DNA of 64,000 bases from Candidatus Gastranaerophilales bacterium. GTDB lineage: Bacteria > Cyanobacteriota > Vampirovibrionia > Gastranaerophilales > Gastranaerophilaceae. The first letter of the stretch is position 1. Each line of letters begins with the position of its first letter. The DNA lies in NCBI GenBank assembly GCA_944325005.1, contig CALUYO010000005.1:62001-126000 (forward strand), in the 5' to 3' direction. This document shows, in pieces, positions 16,481 through 24,665 of this stretch. A model generated the notes under the pieces. That model did not search any database, was not told the origin of the DNA, and was given only the letters and a program-made list of their open reading frames with translations. The translations under genes were made by a program, and so were the position numbers.

Positions 16481-18100
16481 ATGCAGACATTGATCAGAAC
16501 TCTTACTGGGGCTCAAATTATATTAGAAACATTAAAAAAGTTTGGTGTTGATACAATATTCGGTTACCCCGGAGGAATTGTTCTATCTGTATATGATGAG
16601 CTTGGCAGACAAAATGATATAAAACATTATCTTATGCGTCATGAACAATCGGCAGTGTTTGCGGCCGAGGGGTATGCCAGAGTGAGTGGAAAATGCGGTG
16701 TTGTTATTGTTACCTCAGGTCCCGGAGCTACGAATATTGTCACTGGAGTTGCAGATGCTTATCTTGATGGATGTCCGCTTATTGTTATAACGGGTCAGGT
16801 TTCTGCTGAACTGCTTCATCAAGATGCTTTTCAGGAAGTTGACATTATTGATATTACAAAATCCTGTACTAAAGCTAATTTTCAGGTTAAACGGGCTGAA
16901 GATTTAGAAAATATACTTGTTGAAGCATATATTACTGCGATGTCTGGAAAACGTGGGTCTGTTGTTGTCGATATAACAAAAAATGTTTTTTCTGAAACTG
17001 CTGAATTTAATCCTGAAATTTCAGTTGCGCTGGATAAACCGTCTATTCCTGAAACAGATATTGATTTAGCTTTAAATGCAATATTTTCTGCAAAACGACC
17101 TTTAATTATAACAGGAGGCGGGCTTATACAAGCAGAAGGGGCTGCTGAAATTTTGGAATTTGCAGAACTTTTGAATATTCCTGTAGTTTCAACGATGATG
17201 GGTCTTGGGGCATATCCTGCTGATAGTGAGAATTATTTGGGGATGATTGGTATTTTCGGACATCCCTCTGCGAATAATGCTGTTAGAGAAAGTGATTTGA
17301 TTTTTGCAATCGGAGCACGTTTTAATGACAGAATTAGATGCTGTTTTTCTAATAATGAACTCGCTAAAAAACTTATTCATCTGGATATTAATCAAAATGA
17401 AATTTCAAGAGTTATTCCAGCTGCTATATCTATTGCGGGTGATGCTAAAGATGTGCTTAAGCGAATGGTTCAAAAGGTAAAGAGTTCTGAGCATAAGAGA
17501 AATTTTGGATGGACAAATCTTATAGCAAAAAAATCACTTGTGCCATTGAAAAGGTCATCTGCAATGCATTCTTTTGAACTTATGCAGGAAATAAATAATT
17601 GTCTTAAAGATAAAGATTATGTAGTTACAACTGAAGTAGGACAGCATCAGGTATGGGCAGCTAGATATTTAAAATTTGACAAACCGCGTAAATTTATAAC
17701 TTCCGGTGGGCTTGGAGCAATGGGATTTGGTTTCCCTTCAGCAATAGGAGCATGTATTGCTAAAAAAGAACCTGTAATTTGTATTGCAGGTGATGGGTCT
17801 TTTCAGATGAATATTCAAGAACTTGCAACTTGTGCAGAATATAATTTGCCAGTAAAGGTGTTTATCGTTAACAACGGTTATCTTGGTATGGTACGGCAGT
17901 TTCAGGAAAAAACTTGTAACAAAAGGTATTTCGCTACAAAAATTTCTAATCCGGACTTTATCAAGCTGGCGGACAGCTATGGTTTAAAAGCAATTCGTGT
18001 TGATAATATTTCCGGTATTAAAAATGCGATAGAGACCGCATTTGCTGATGGAGAGCCTTTTTTAATTGATTTTGTCGTTGAACCGGAGGAGTTGTTATAG
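16481..18100 (+). CDS. ilvB: acetolactate synthase-type ThDP enzyme, large subunit
   Basis: The enzyme condenses two pyruvates (or pyruvate plus 2-oxobutyrate) to start branched-chain amino-acid synthesis. The 539-aa protein has all three ThDP-enzyme domains: the N-terminal PYR domain with GYPGG and the catalytic Glu in RHEQSAVFAAEG, the central domain (PLIITGGG), and the PP domain with GDGSFQMNIQELATCAEYN-type metal binding. TSGPGATNIVTG is typical of AHAS. The C-terminus ends soon after the PP domain, a little shorter than usual. No ilvN or ilvC is adjacent, so the regulatory subunit must be elsewhere or absent. A different ThDP carboligase cannot be excluded. A pilin-like gene follows five bases after the stop. 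Confidence 0.85.
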   Translation: MQTLIRTLTGAQIILETLKKFGVDTIFGYPGGIVLSVYDELGRQNDIKHYLMRHEQSAVFAAEGYARVSGKCGVVIVTSGPGATNIVTGVADAYLDGCPLIVITGQVSAELLHQDAFQEVDIIDITKSCTKANFQVKRAEDLENILVEAYITAMSGKRGSVVVDITKNVFSETAEFNPEISVALDKPSIPETDIDLALNAIFSAKRPLIITGGGLIQAEGAAEILEFAELLNIPVVSTMMGLGAYPADSENYLGMIGIFGHPSANNAVRESDLIFAIGARFNDRIRCCFSNNELAKKLIHLDINQNEISRVIPAAISIAGDAKDVLKRMVQKVKSSEHKRNFGWTNLIAKKSLVPLKRSSAMHSFELMQEINNCLKDKDYVVTTEVGQHQVWAARYLKFDKPRKFITSGGLGAMGFGFPSAIGACIAKKEPVICIAGDGSFQMNIQELATCAEYNLPVKVFIVNNGYLGMVRQFQEKTCNKRYFATKISNPDFIKLADSYGLKAIRVDNISGIKNAIETAFADGEPFLIDFVVEPEELL

Positions 18101-18104
18101 AGTT

Positions 18105-18731
18105 ATGGCAGGTAAAAAACGTACTTTAATATTATTTGGCTGCTATCTGATAGTTCTTTTATGTGCAGTTGTATATTGTACTTTATACCTCATTGATCAG
18201 AGTGCAAGGGAATCTTTTAAAAAACTTTATTCATCATATACACAGGCTTTATATACTACTGTAAACAATATGGCCGGTGAAACCGGCTGTTATTTAAGTT
18301 CTGATAAAAATATAGAAAGTGATATTTCAGGATGCACAGAGTTTTATAAAAATTTTGCAACAAATCTCAGAGTTACAAAGTATTGTAAAAATAATGCTCT
18401 ATCTCAGGGATGTTTGCCAGTTTATAAGAATTATACCGTGTCTAAAAGCTGTGCTGGGTTTTCTGAAAGTATGATGAATAAATTCAATCAATCTTTTGTT
18501 ATGTCAGATAATACAAGTTTAACAGTATTTAATATGCCTGCAAATGTTCCGCAGCCGCTTTTTGCTGTTGACAGTAACGGTAAATTAGGTCCTAATAAGA
18601 GCGGATATGACCTTTTTAGTATTGTAATAATGAGAAATTCGCACGGAAATTACTATTTTCATCCGAATGTAACATATTGTCTGCCCGTTGAAAAAGGCGG
18701 AATTAATAATATTCAGGATGTTTATAAATAA
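18105..18731 (+). CDS. pilin-like paralogue without a prepilin processing motif, 208 aa
   Basis: The protein has an N-terminal membrane helix (about residues 8-30, LILFGCYLIVLLCAVVYCTL), but no G-FTLAE site. The rest aligns with prepilin-like gene 3 at 23.9 kb: a helix with SARESFKKLYSSYTQAL, a cysteine-spaced CTEFYKNFA segment like CEEFYDKLT there, VDSNGKLGPNKSGYDLFS like LDINGKKGPNKWGYDIFS, and a YCLPVEKGG end. I start at ATG 18105 because upstream in-frame codons lie inside ilvB. It lacks the C10 leader and promoter of the other six and seems to be co-transcribed with ilvB. It may be an uncleaved pilin-derived membrane protein. Confidence 0.75.
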   Translation: MAGKKRTLILFGCYLIVLLCAVVYCTLYLIDQSARESFKKLYSSYTQALYTTVNNMAGETGCYLSSDKNIESDISGCTEFYKNFATNLRVTKYCKNNALSQGCLPVYKNYTVSKSCAGFSESMMNKFNQSFVMSDNTSLTVFNMPANVPQPLFAVDSNGKLGPNKSGYDLFSIVIMRNSHGNYYFHPNVTYCLPVEKGGINNIQDVYK

Positions 18732-18733
18732 TG

Positions 18734-19336
18734 TTAATCCATCTGGGAGTATACCCGTTTAATTTCCTGAATATCCTGCCACATAAGCCATTTTGGACTC
18801 CCTTTTTCTCTGGAATCGTTTCGTAATAAATAAGACGGGTGGAAAATCGGCATCATTTTGGACATATAAGGACCTTCAAACCATCTGCCCCTGAGTTTTG
18901 TAATCCCCTGTGTTGTATTCAGCAGTGAATTTACTGCAACACGTCCGCAAAGAAGTATTATTCTCGGTTGTAATATTTCAATTTGTGCATCAAGATATTC
19001 TCTGCAGGCTTCTTTTTCTTCCGGAAGCGGGTCACGGTTGTCAGGCGGACGGCATTTCAGTGTGTTACATATATAAACATCTTTTTGTCTTGATAATCCT
19101 ACTGATGCAAATATTTTGTCAAGCAGCTGACCTGCTTTGCCGACAAAAGGTTCTCCCTTTTGATCTTCATAATAGCCTGGAGCTTCCCCGATAAGCATAA
19201 GTTTATGATTTGGAATGCCTCCTGAAAAAACAATATTTGTTCTAGTTTTTCCAAGCGGACATTTCTGGCAGGAAAGACATTTTCCTTTTATTTCTTCAAG
19301 TTTTTTAATTTCATTATTTGTTGCTTCCCGGTACAT
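18734..19336 (-). CDS. family 4 (Fe-S) uracil-DNA glycosylase
   Basis: The enzyme removes uracil from DNA. N-terminal CLSCQKCPLGKTR supplies two of the four cluster cysteines. GEAPGYYEDQKGEPFVGKAG is the catalytic motif of family 4 (GEAPG-x-E-D). CNTLKCRPPDNRDP and CREYLDAQI supply further cysteines, and HPSYLLRN is the C-terminal active-site histidine motif. At 200 aa the length is standard. The gene overlaps the 3' end of the XRE gene by 23 bases on the same strand. Confidence 0.93.
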   Translation of the reverse strand: MYREATNNEIKKLEEIKGKCLSCQKCPLGKTRTNIVFSGGIPNHKLMLIGEAPGYYEDQKGEPFVGKAGQLLDKIFASVGLSRQKDVYICNTLKCRPPDNRDPLPEEKEACREYLDAQIEILQPRIILLCGRVAVNSLLNTTQGITKLRGRWFEGPYMSKMMPIFHPSYLLRNDSREKGSPKWLMWQDIQEIKRVYSQMD

Positions 19337-19544
19337 TTTTGAATAAGTCTTCTATAGGAATTTCAAGAGCGTTTGCGATGTCAAAAACGATAAAGGCGGA
19401 TGGTGTCTGATATGCATTTTCAATATTTTTAACAGTATCTTTGTGTACTCCAATCAATTCTGCCAGCTTTTCTTGAGAAAGTCTTTTTCTCGTTCTCTCT
19501 GCTCTAATATTATCTCCTAATATTTTTAATCTTTCGTCTCGCAT
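19314..19544 (-). CDS. XRE-family helix-turn-helix regulator
   Basis: A compact Cro/CI-type DNA-binding protein: LGDNIRAERTRKRLSQEKLA then ELIGVHKDTVKNIENAYQTP forms the HTH at about residues 9-52, and IANALEIPIEDLFKN closes the domain. There is no extra sensing domain. I start at ATG 19544 (MRDERLKIL), six bases after a GATAAT box, so the mRNA is probably leaderless. An upstream in-frame TTG at 19568 is less likely. It is divergent from a small gene at 19640, with two operator-like repeats in between, and overlaps the uracil-DNA glycosylase gene. It may repress itself and the small gene. Confidence 0.85.
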   Translation of the reverse strand: MRDERLKILGDNIRAERTRKRLSQEKLAELIGVHKDTVKNIENAYQTPSAFIVFDIANALEIPIEDLFKNVPGSNK

Positions 19545-19550
19545 ACTTTT

Positions 19551-19579
19551 ATTATCAGGTCTTGACAAAAAACAATCAA
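19551..19579 (-). promoter_or_regulatory. leaderless promoter of the XRE gene
   Basis: The minus strand reads TTGATT, 17 bases, GATAAT, then six bases to the ATG at 19544. Confidence 0.6.
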
Positions 19580-19580
19580 G

Positions 19581-19613
19581 TGAGTATATTTATAATACAA
19601 GTGAATATATTCA
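19581..19613. promoter_or_regulatory. two operator-like repeats between the XRE gene and its divergent neighbour
   Basis: A perfect 12-bp palindrome TGAATATATTCA (19602-19613) and a near copy TGAGTATATTTA (19581-19592) are 21 bases apart, two helical turns. They overlap a plus-strand promoter TTGACA (19562-19567), 17 bases, TATATT (19585-19590). This is the expected layout for XRE dimers controlling the divergent pair. Confidence 0.6.
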
Positions 19614-19639
19614 TCTAATTAGGTAAGAAAGTAGGTTGT

Positions 19640-19849
19640 ATGCAAAATAAAATTCTTAAAAAAATGATGTGCTATGAAGCTGATTTGCAGGAAATCAGAA
19701 ATTTTTTCCAAATCCTTTATAATTGCATTGAAAATAACAACGACTGCTATTATCTTCAACAGTTTGTCAAAATTATTGAAACAAAACTGGATAGCTTTGC
19801 CGAAAATTATGAAGAATTAAATAATAAGATATGGGGTTTACTTAATTAA
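19640..19849 (+). CDS. small helical protein divergent from the XRE regulator, 69 aa
   Basis: The sequence MQNKILKKMMCYEADLQEI is followed by an all-helical, acidic stretch ending NNKIWGLLN. There is no signal peptide or known domain. It is driven by a promoter overlapping the operator-like repeats and faces the XRE gene head-to-head, so it is the likely target or partner of that regulator. An antitoxin-toxin or phage-remnant role is possible, but no motif supports it. Its end overlaps the M16 protease gene tail-to-tail by eight bases. Confidence 0.6.
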   Translation: MQNKILKKMMCYEADLQEIRNFFQILYNCIENNNDCYYLQQFVKIIETKLDSFAENYEELNNKIWGLLN

Positions 19850-21173
19850 CATCCGGTTCAAGTATTGAAATAACGGCATTATCAATTTTTAAATATTTTC
19901 TTATTGTATTTTCCAAATCTTCAATGGTTATATCTTCAACGTCTTTCAAATAATTTTCAATAAGCTTCAAATCCTCGCATACAGTCATATAATAACCTAT
20001 TGTTTCACCTATTTCAGAAACGGTTTCCGCTGCAAATGCAAAACGGGATTTAATCTTTTTCTTAGCTTTTTCAAGTTCTTCTTCTGTAATTTTATTTGTC
20101 AAGAGATTTTCTATTTCTTTTTTTACAAGTTCAATTGCCAAATCTCGCTTTTCCGGTTTAAAGTTAGCTTGAACAAAGAAATTATTGCCGTCTTTAAATT
20201 GGTAATGCTCGGCATTTGCCATATTAAAAATTGGTTCCGGCTGTTTTTCTATCAAATTCTGGTATAATCTTGAACTTGTGCTTTCGCCTAAAATTATGCT
20301 TATAATATCAAGTTCAATATTTTCTTTCAATTGGTTAGCCTTTGGTCCTAAAAAGCCAATCATTAGGTATGATGTATTTGTTTTAGCCTTGTTTTTTACA
20401 ACAATTGTATGGTCGGTCGGTGTATCAATTTCATTAGATTTTTTAGGAGCGTTCGGGCGGCCTTTAAAATCAAATTCTTTTTCAACTTTTTCTAAAACTT
20501 TTTGTTTATCAAAATCCCCGACAATAATTGTTGTCATATTTTCAGGTGAGTAGAAAGTTTTATAGTAATTCATAATTTCATCGCGTGTAACCTGCGAGAT
20601 AATTTCCGGTGTACCTATGACATCGCGTTTATACGGGTGTTTTTTATACATATTGAAGTTACAGGCGTTATAAACTTTTGTCCAGTTCTGGTCTTTGCGC
20701 ATTCTGATTTCTTCAATTACAACATGGCGTTCGCGTTTATCCGTAACTTTCGGATTATTGAGATCAAAGGGCGCTCCTATTTCTTCTTCCGGCAATACAG
20801 GGTCAAGCATCATATCTGCGTGAAGTTCGATTGCAAGGTTAAGGTCGCAATCCTGCGGTCCTTTGGGAAGAGTTACATAATAGAAAGTATAATCTTTCCA
20901 TGTTGCAGCATTTACGATTGCTCCTTTTGCTTCAAGAGTTTTATCAAAATATCCTGCCTTGTGTTTGTGTGTCCCTTTGAACATCAAATGTTCAAGAAAA
21001 TGCGAAATTCCGTTGTTTGTGTCATCTTCGTTTATTGAACCTGTTTTAACCCAAGTGCTGACATTTACAAGTTCGCCTTCTTTGTGTGCCAGAACAATTT
21101 TGTGACCGTTTTCTCTTTCATAAATTTCCACACCTTCTGTAAGGTACGGATATTTTACTAAACTCTTCTTCAT
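19842..21173 (-). CDS. M16-family zinc peptidase
   Basis: The inverted zinc motif HFLEH (residues 58-62) lies in NNGISHFLEHLMFKGTH, with the distal Glu about 75 residues on in LAIELHADMML. The second, inactive M16 domain follows (YYKTFYSPENMTTIIVGDFD, then a C-terminal LYQNLIEKQP region). At 443 aa it is a typical two-domain bacterial processing-peptidase-like (PqqL/YmxG) protein. A 35-residue insertion around DPVLPEEEIGAPFDLNNPKV is slightly unusual. There is no signal peptide, so it is probably cytosolic. It is divergent from nanE. Confidence 0.93.
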   Translation of the reverse strand: MKKSLVKYPYLTEGVEIYERENGHKIVLAHKEGELVNVSTWVKTGSINEDDTNNGISHFLEHLMFKGTHKHKAGYFDKTLEAKGAIVNAATWKDYTFYYVTLPKGPQDCDLNLAIELHADMMLDPVLPEEEIGAPFDLNNPKVTDKRERHVVIEEIRMRKDQNWTKVYNACNFNMYKKHPYKRDVIGTPEIISQVTRDEIMNYYKTFYSPENMTTIIVGDFDKQKVLEKVEKEFDFKGRPNAPKKSNEIDTPTDHTIVVKNKAKTNTSYLMIGFLGPKANQLKENIELDIISIILGESTSSRLYQNLIEKQPEPIFNMANAEHYQFKDGNNFFVQANFKPEKRDLAIELVKKEIENLLTNKITEEELEKAKKKIKSRFAFAAETVSEIGETIGYYMTVCEDLKLIENYLKDVEDITIEDLENTIRKYLKIDNAVISILEPDVN

Positions 21174-21233
21174 CTTTTTTAACCTCTTTTCCTCATTATA
21201 ACCTAAAAATTTTATTTGGGTTATAATTGTTTT

Positions 21234-21917
21234 ATGAATATTATTAATCGTTTAAAGGGAAAAGTTATTGTATCCTGTCAGGCAATGCCATCTGAGCCTT
21301 TGTATCTTGAAAAATGTATGGTTGCAATGATGAAATCCGTCGTAAAAGGCGGAGCCGGCGGGTTGCGGGTCGCAGGTGCAAGAGATGTTAAAAATGCCAA
21401 ACATCTTTTTGATGTTCCTGTTATTGGTTTAACAAAGCCTGATATTATTCCTTCAAACTGGCAGGAGATAGTTTATATTACACCTACGTTGAAAGAGGTT
21501 ATTGAGCTTGTTGAGGCGGGGGCAGATATTATTGCTTTTGACGGGACAATGAGAGAAAGACCCAACGGTGCAAAACTTGAAGAATTGATTAAATATGTAA
21601 GGATTAACAATAGAGTTTCGATGGCGGATATTTCTACCTTGGAAGAGGGTTTGAATGCTGAAAAACTCGGGGCGAATATTCTTTCAACAACTTTATCAGG
21701 TTATACTCAATTCTCTCAGAACCGCGGAGCAGGTCCTGATTTTGAACTGTTAAAGCAGCTTGTTGATAATACAAATTTGCCTGTTGTTCTTGAAGGGCGC
21801 ATCTGGGAGCCTGAAGAAGTTGATAAAGCGTTTGAAATAGGGGCGCATTGCGTTGTTATAGGCTCTGCTATTACAAGACCGCAATTGATTACGAAAAGAT
21901 TTATACAGAGGGGGTAA
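21234..21917 (+). CDS. nanE: N-acetylmannosamine-6-phosphate 2-epimerase
   Basis: NanE converts ManNAc-6-P to GlcNAc-6-P in sialic-acid and amino-sugar use. The TIM-barrel protein has VIVSCQAMPSEPLYLE, GGAGGLRVAGARDV, VPVIGLTKPD, ADIIAFDGTMRERP, MADISTLEEG and GRIWEPEEVDKAFEIGAHCVVIGSAITRP, all NanE hallmarks. The ATG at 21234 lies six bases after TATAAT, so the mRNA is probably leaderless. It starts a plus-strand operon nanE - ROK kinase - small protein - UbiA-like. No nanA or transporter is adjacent, so sialate use in full is not shown. Confidence 0.95.
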   Translation: MNIINRLKGKVIVSCQAMPSEPLYLEKCMVAMMKSVVKGGAGGLRVAGARDVKNAKHLFDVPVIGLTKPDIIPSNWQEIVYITPTLKEVIELVEAGADIIAFDGTMRERPNGAKLEELIKYVRINNRVSMADISTLEEGLNAEKLGANILSTTLSGYTQFSQNRGAGPDFELLKQLVDNTNLPVVLEGRIWEPEEVDKAFEIGAHCVVIGSAITRPQLITKRFIQRG

Positions 21918-21922
21918 AGGTT

Positions 21923-22795
21923 ATGGCTTTAAAAAAGGCTCTTGCAATTGATGTCGGCGGGACTAAAATTTATAATACGATAATTAACCAAAAAGGTGAA
22001 ATTATTTCTGAGGTTGAAAAGCACAATACCCCGAAAACTTTTAATGAAATAAAAGCCCTTTTTGAAGAAATTATTTCCAAATACGAACGTCAGGTTGATG
22101 TTATTGCTTTTGCAACATGCGGTGCTGTTAATAATTCCAATGACGGAATTTTAGGTTCAACCGGAAATATTGCCAGAGAATACCCTTCAATGGATTTTAA
22201 AAGTTTAAGTAAAAAGCGTGTTTTTGTTGAAAATGACGCAAATGCTGCAGCGTGGGCAGAGCATATAATCGGTTCATCAAAAGGGATGCCTTATTCTGTA
22301 ATGTTAACTCTCGGAACAGGTGTTGGAGGCGGAATTATTCTTGATGACAAACTTTACAAAGGTAAAAGCGGTGCTGCAGGCGAGATGCATTTTAAAATGC
22401 GTACGGATAAGCACAGAAAATGCACCTGCGGAAGCTGGGATTGTTTTGAAGCTTATGCATCAGGTACAGGTTTGAAAAAAACTGCCGAAGAAATATCTGG
22501 AGATCCAGATATTACAACATACGATGTTATTGAAAATAAAGACAGACCTTTAATGAAAAAAATTCTTGAAAAATGGCAGAATGATATTTTAGAAGGTATG
22601 ATAGGGCTTGCAAATATCTTTGACCCTGATTGTATAGTGCTTTCAGGTTCAATGGCAGAATTTGTTGATATTGATTATCTTGAAAAAGAAGCTAATAAAG
22701 AAATTGTTACTACTCCTTTTAAGGTTGTAAAAGCATCTGCCGGAAATTATTCGGGAATGATTGGGGCAGCGCTTCTTGCATTGGGGGTAAAATAG
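21923..22795 (+). CDS. ROK-family sugar kinase, probably acting on amino sugars
   Basis: The ATP-binding start ALAIDVGGTKIYNTIIN, the catalytic ENDANAAAWAEH and the ROK zinc motif (KCTCGSWDCFEAYASG, near residue 165) are intact. The pairing with nanE, five bases after its stop, suggests an N-acetylmannosamine kinase (NanK-like) or a GlcNAc kinase. I start at ATG 21923 (MALKKALAIDV), preceded by GGGGGTAAAGG. The longer in-frame extension lies inside nanE and is not family sequence. Confidence 0.9.
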   Translation: MALKKALAIDVGGTKIYNTIINQKGEIISEVEKHNTPKTFNEIKALFEEIISKYERQVDVIAFATCGAVNNSNDGILGSTGNIAREYPSMDFKSLSKKRVFVENDANAAAWAEHIIGSSKGMPYSVMLTLGTGVGGGIILDDKLYKGKSGAAGEMHFKMRTDKHRKCTCGSWDCFEAYASGTGLKKTAEEISGDPDITTYDVIENKDRPLMKKILEKWQNDILEGMIGLANIFDPDCIVLSGSMAEFVDIDYLEKEANKEIVTTPFKVVKASAGNYSGMIGAALLALGVK

Positions 22796-22796
22796 C

Positions 22797-23015
22797 GTGG
22801 GAAAGTCCAAAAAGCGTATTATTTATAAGGGGAAAAATCTTCAATTTACAAATCTTACGCGCGAAGAAGCTGTAAAAACAACTGCAGAATTGTTAAAGAC
22901 TGATAAAAAGGAAGCTTATTCTCTTATAACTCTTTTTGGTTTGACCGCAGAGGAAATTCTGGAAGCTGGCGCAAGCTATGAGGATGTTAAAGGAATGGAA
23001 AGTCTTTTGGGATGA
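22797..23015 (+). CDS. small protein of unknown function, 72 aa
   Basis: It starts at a GTG (22797), eight bases after GGGGGT, with the ROK kinase stop immediately before. MGKSKKRIIYKGKNLQF is basic. The rest (TREEAVKTTAELLKTDKKEA and EEILEAGASYEDVKGMESLL) is helical. No domain is recognised. It overlaps the UbiA-like gene by four bases, so it is translationally coupled in the nanE operon. Confidence 0.65.
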   Translation: MGKSKKRIIYKGKNLQFTNLTREEAVKTTAELLKTDKKEAYSLITLFGLTAEEILEAGASYEDVKGMESLLG

Positions 23016-23890
23016 TTAAAACAATTTTATTCTGGCTTGAAAATTCAAGAGTTTTTTCACTGCCTATAACTTTATTATCGTGGCTTGTAATTTTTGTTTA
23101 TTCTCTGAAAGAGGGAGGAAATATTTTGAATGGTGCTGTTGCGCTTATAGGTATTGCTTTTGCCCATCTCGCAACAAATTTATTTGATGATTATATTGAT
23201 TATAAAAAATTAACTGAAAACTCACAAAAGTGTAAGTGTTCTTATATAAAAGAAGGAAAAGCGGCATTAGATGATGTTTTAAAAGTTGTTTTTATTTACT
23301 GTTTCTTTGCCTGTTTGGCAGGTCTTTTTCTTCTTTTAAGATGCGGTTTGCCGGTAATAGGACTTGCATTAATCGGTGGGATTATAACTTTAATTTATGC
23401 TAAACTTTCTCAAAAAGGTTTGAGTGAACTGGCTGTAGGTATAGCTTTCGGACCATTACTTTTCGAGGGCGTTTATTTTGTAATGACCGGAAAATTTTCT
23501 CTTGTTGTTTTGATTATGTCGCTTGCGGTTGTTATGTTTACAATCGGACTTCTTTATGTGCATACTCTTTTGGATTTTGAGGGTGATATGTATGCGCATA
23601 AAAAGACTTTAGTATGCAGAATTGGTGATAAAGGTAAAGCTTTAAAAGGTGTTTTCATTGTTTACGGTCTTGGGTATGTATTTACGCTTATGCTTGCTTT
23701 TCTGCTGAAAAATTATTTAATTTTACTGACTTTGCTGCTTGTTCCTTTAATTTTTGATATGTATAACTCTATTAAAACCTTTACATGCGGAGGCGAGGTC
23801 AAAGAATTTTATTTCAGACTTTTAAAGGCAAGAAACCTTATGGTTTATTTTGCAATTTTAATTGTTTTATCTTTAATCGTCAATATTTGA
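23012..23890 (+). CDS. UbiA-family prenyltransferase-like membrane protein (MenA-like)
   Basis: This is a polytopic membrane protein with about eight hydrophobic segments. The first aspartate motif NLFDDYIDYKK (about residues 67-77) matches NxxxDxxxD, and the second region DFEGDMYAHKKTL (near 190) matches the second magnesium-binding motif of UbiA enzymes. These attach prenyl chains to aromatic or other acceptors, as in menaquinone synthesis. At 292 aa the length fits MenA. The context (amino-sugar genes) does not point to quinones, and no other men genes are present, so the acceptor is uncertain. Its 3' end overlaps prepilin gene 3 tail-to-tail by 18 bases. Confidence 0.8.
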   Translation: MIKTILFWLENSRVFSLPITLLSWLVIFVYSLKEGGNILNGAVALIGIAFAHLATNLFDDYIDYKKLTENSQKCKCSYIKEGKAALDDVLKVVFIYCFFACLAGLFLLLRCGLPVIGLALIGGIITLIYAKLSQKGLSELAVGIAFGPLLFEGVYFVMTGKFSLVVLIMSLAVVMFTIGLLYVHTLLDFEGDMYAHKKTLVCRIGDKGKALKGVFIVYGLGYVFTLMLAFLLKNYLILLTLLLVPLIFDMYNSIKTFTCGGEVKEFYFRLLKARNLMVYFAILIVLSLIVNI

Positions 23891-24615
23891 TAACATCTCA
23901 TTAGGTGTTTTTCCGCCTTCTTCTACCAGTGAGCATACCTGTTGCATCTTAAAGATGCCCGGTTGGTTCTCAGCAAGTGCAAAAGAAAAAATATCATATC
24001 CCCATTTATTTGGTCCCTTTTTCCCATTTATGTCCAATGCAAAGACCCCAGCATAACTATTTATTTCAGGTCGTGGAATACTATATGTAAATATTATTGT
24101 GCCGTCATTAAGAACGAATGCCCAATTTCTGTTGAGTATGTTGTTTTGTCTGTAGCCGCTGCAGCCGGTTATTGAAGAAGTATCTTCATATTTTTTTATT
24201 GTATCAACTCCCTGATATTTCGGAACACAGTTGTCATCATAGGCGTTCCCCTTACAAGTTTTAATTACATTCATCTCTCTGGTAAGTTTGTCATAAAATT
24301 CTTCGCATTGAGAAAAATCAGCCTGAACCCCATCATTATTTGCAATTACACTGTTTGAATAATAACACAAAGGTATTGCACCTTCTTTAACTTCTAACAA
24401 CCTTATAGCATTATAAATATTAGAATAAGCTCTTTTAAATTGTGATTCAAGAGCTTTTTCTCTATACTTTGCAATCAAAGACGGCATGGTAAGAGCCGCA
24501 ACTATACCAATAATCCCAAGCGTAATTAAAACCTCTGCAAGAGTAAATGCTCTAACCTCTTCTCCCGTCGTTAGTTTTTCGGGGGGGGGGCAACTCTCAG
24601 CTCGCTTATATCCAT
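23873..24615 (-). CDS. prepilin-like gene 3, phase-variable, out of frame in this sequence
   Basis: A type IV pilin-like protein. The core frame encodes RAFTLAEVLITLGIIGIVAAL then MPSLIAKYREKALESQ, a globular domain with several cysteines, LDINGKKGPNKWGYDIFSFA, and the end CSLVEEGGKTPNEMLSNIDD. The core has no start codon of its own. The ribosome-binding site AGGAGG precedes ATG 24615 (leader MDISELRVAPPP), which enters a C10 run and stops two codons later. The span is 743 bases, so one added C would open 247 residues. The closest relative in the window is the pilin-like gene at 18.1 kb. The processing site has Ala at -1 instead of Gly. Confidence 0.85.
24581..24590. repeat. homopolymer run of 10 G (C10 coding) in prepilin gene 3
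   Basis: Ten G, 25 bases inside the ATG at 24615. Ten gives a stop (MDISELRVAPPPKN, then TAA); eleven or eight would join the leader to FTLAEVL. Confidence 0.9.
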
Positions 24616-24636
24616 AATTTTCCCTCCTTTTTCTTT

Positions 24637-24665
24637 ATTATTTCCGATTTTAATGTTATTGTCAA
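24637..24665 (-). promoter_or_regulatory. promoter of prepilin gene 3
   Basis: TTGACA, 17 bases, AATAAT on the minus strand. The spacer end is TCGGA rather than TAGTA. The -35 box overlaps the stop region of the upstream amylase-family gene. Confidence 0.75.
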
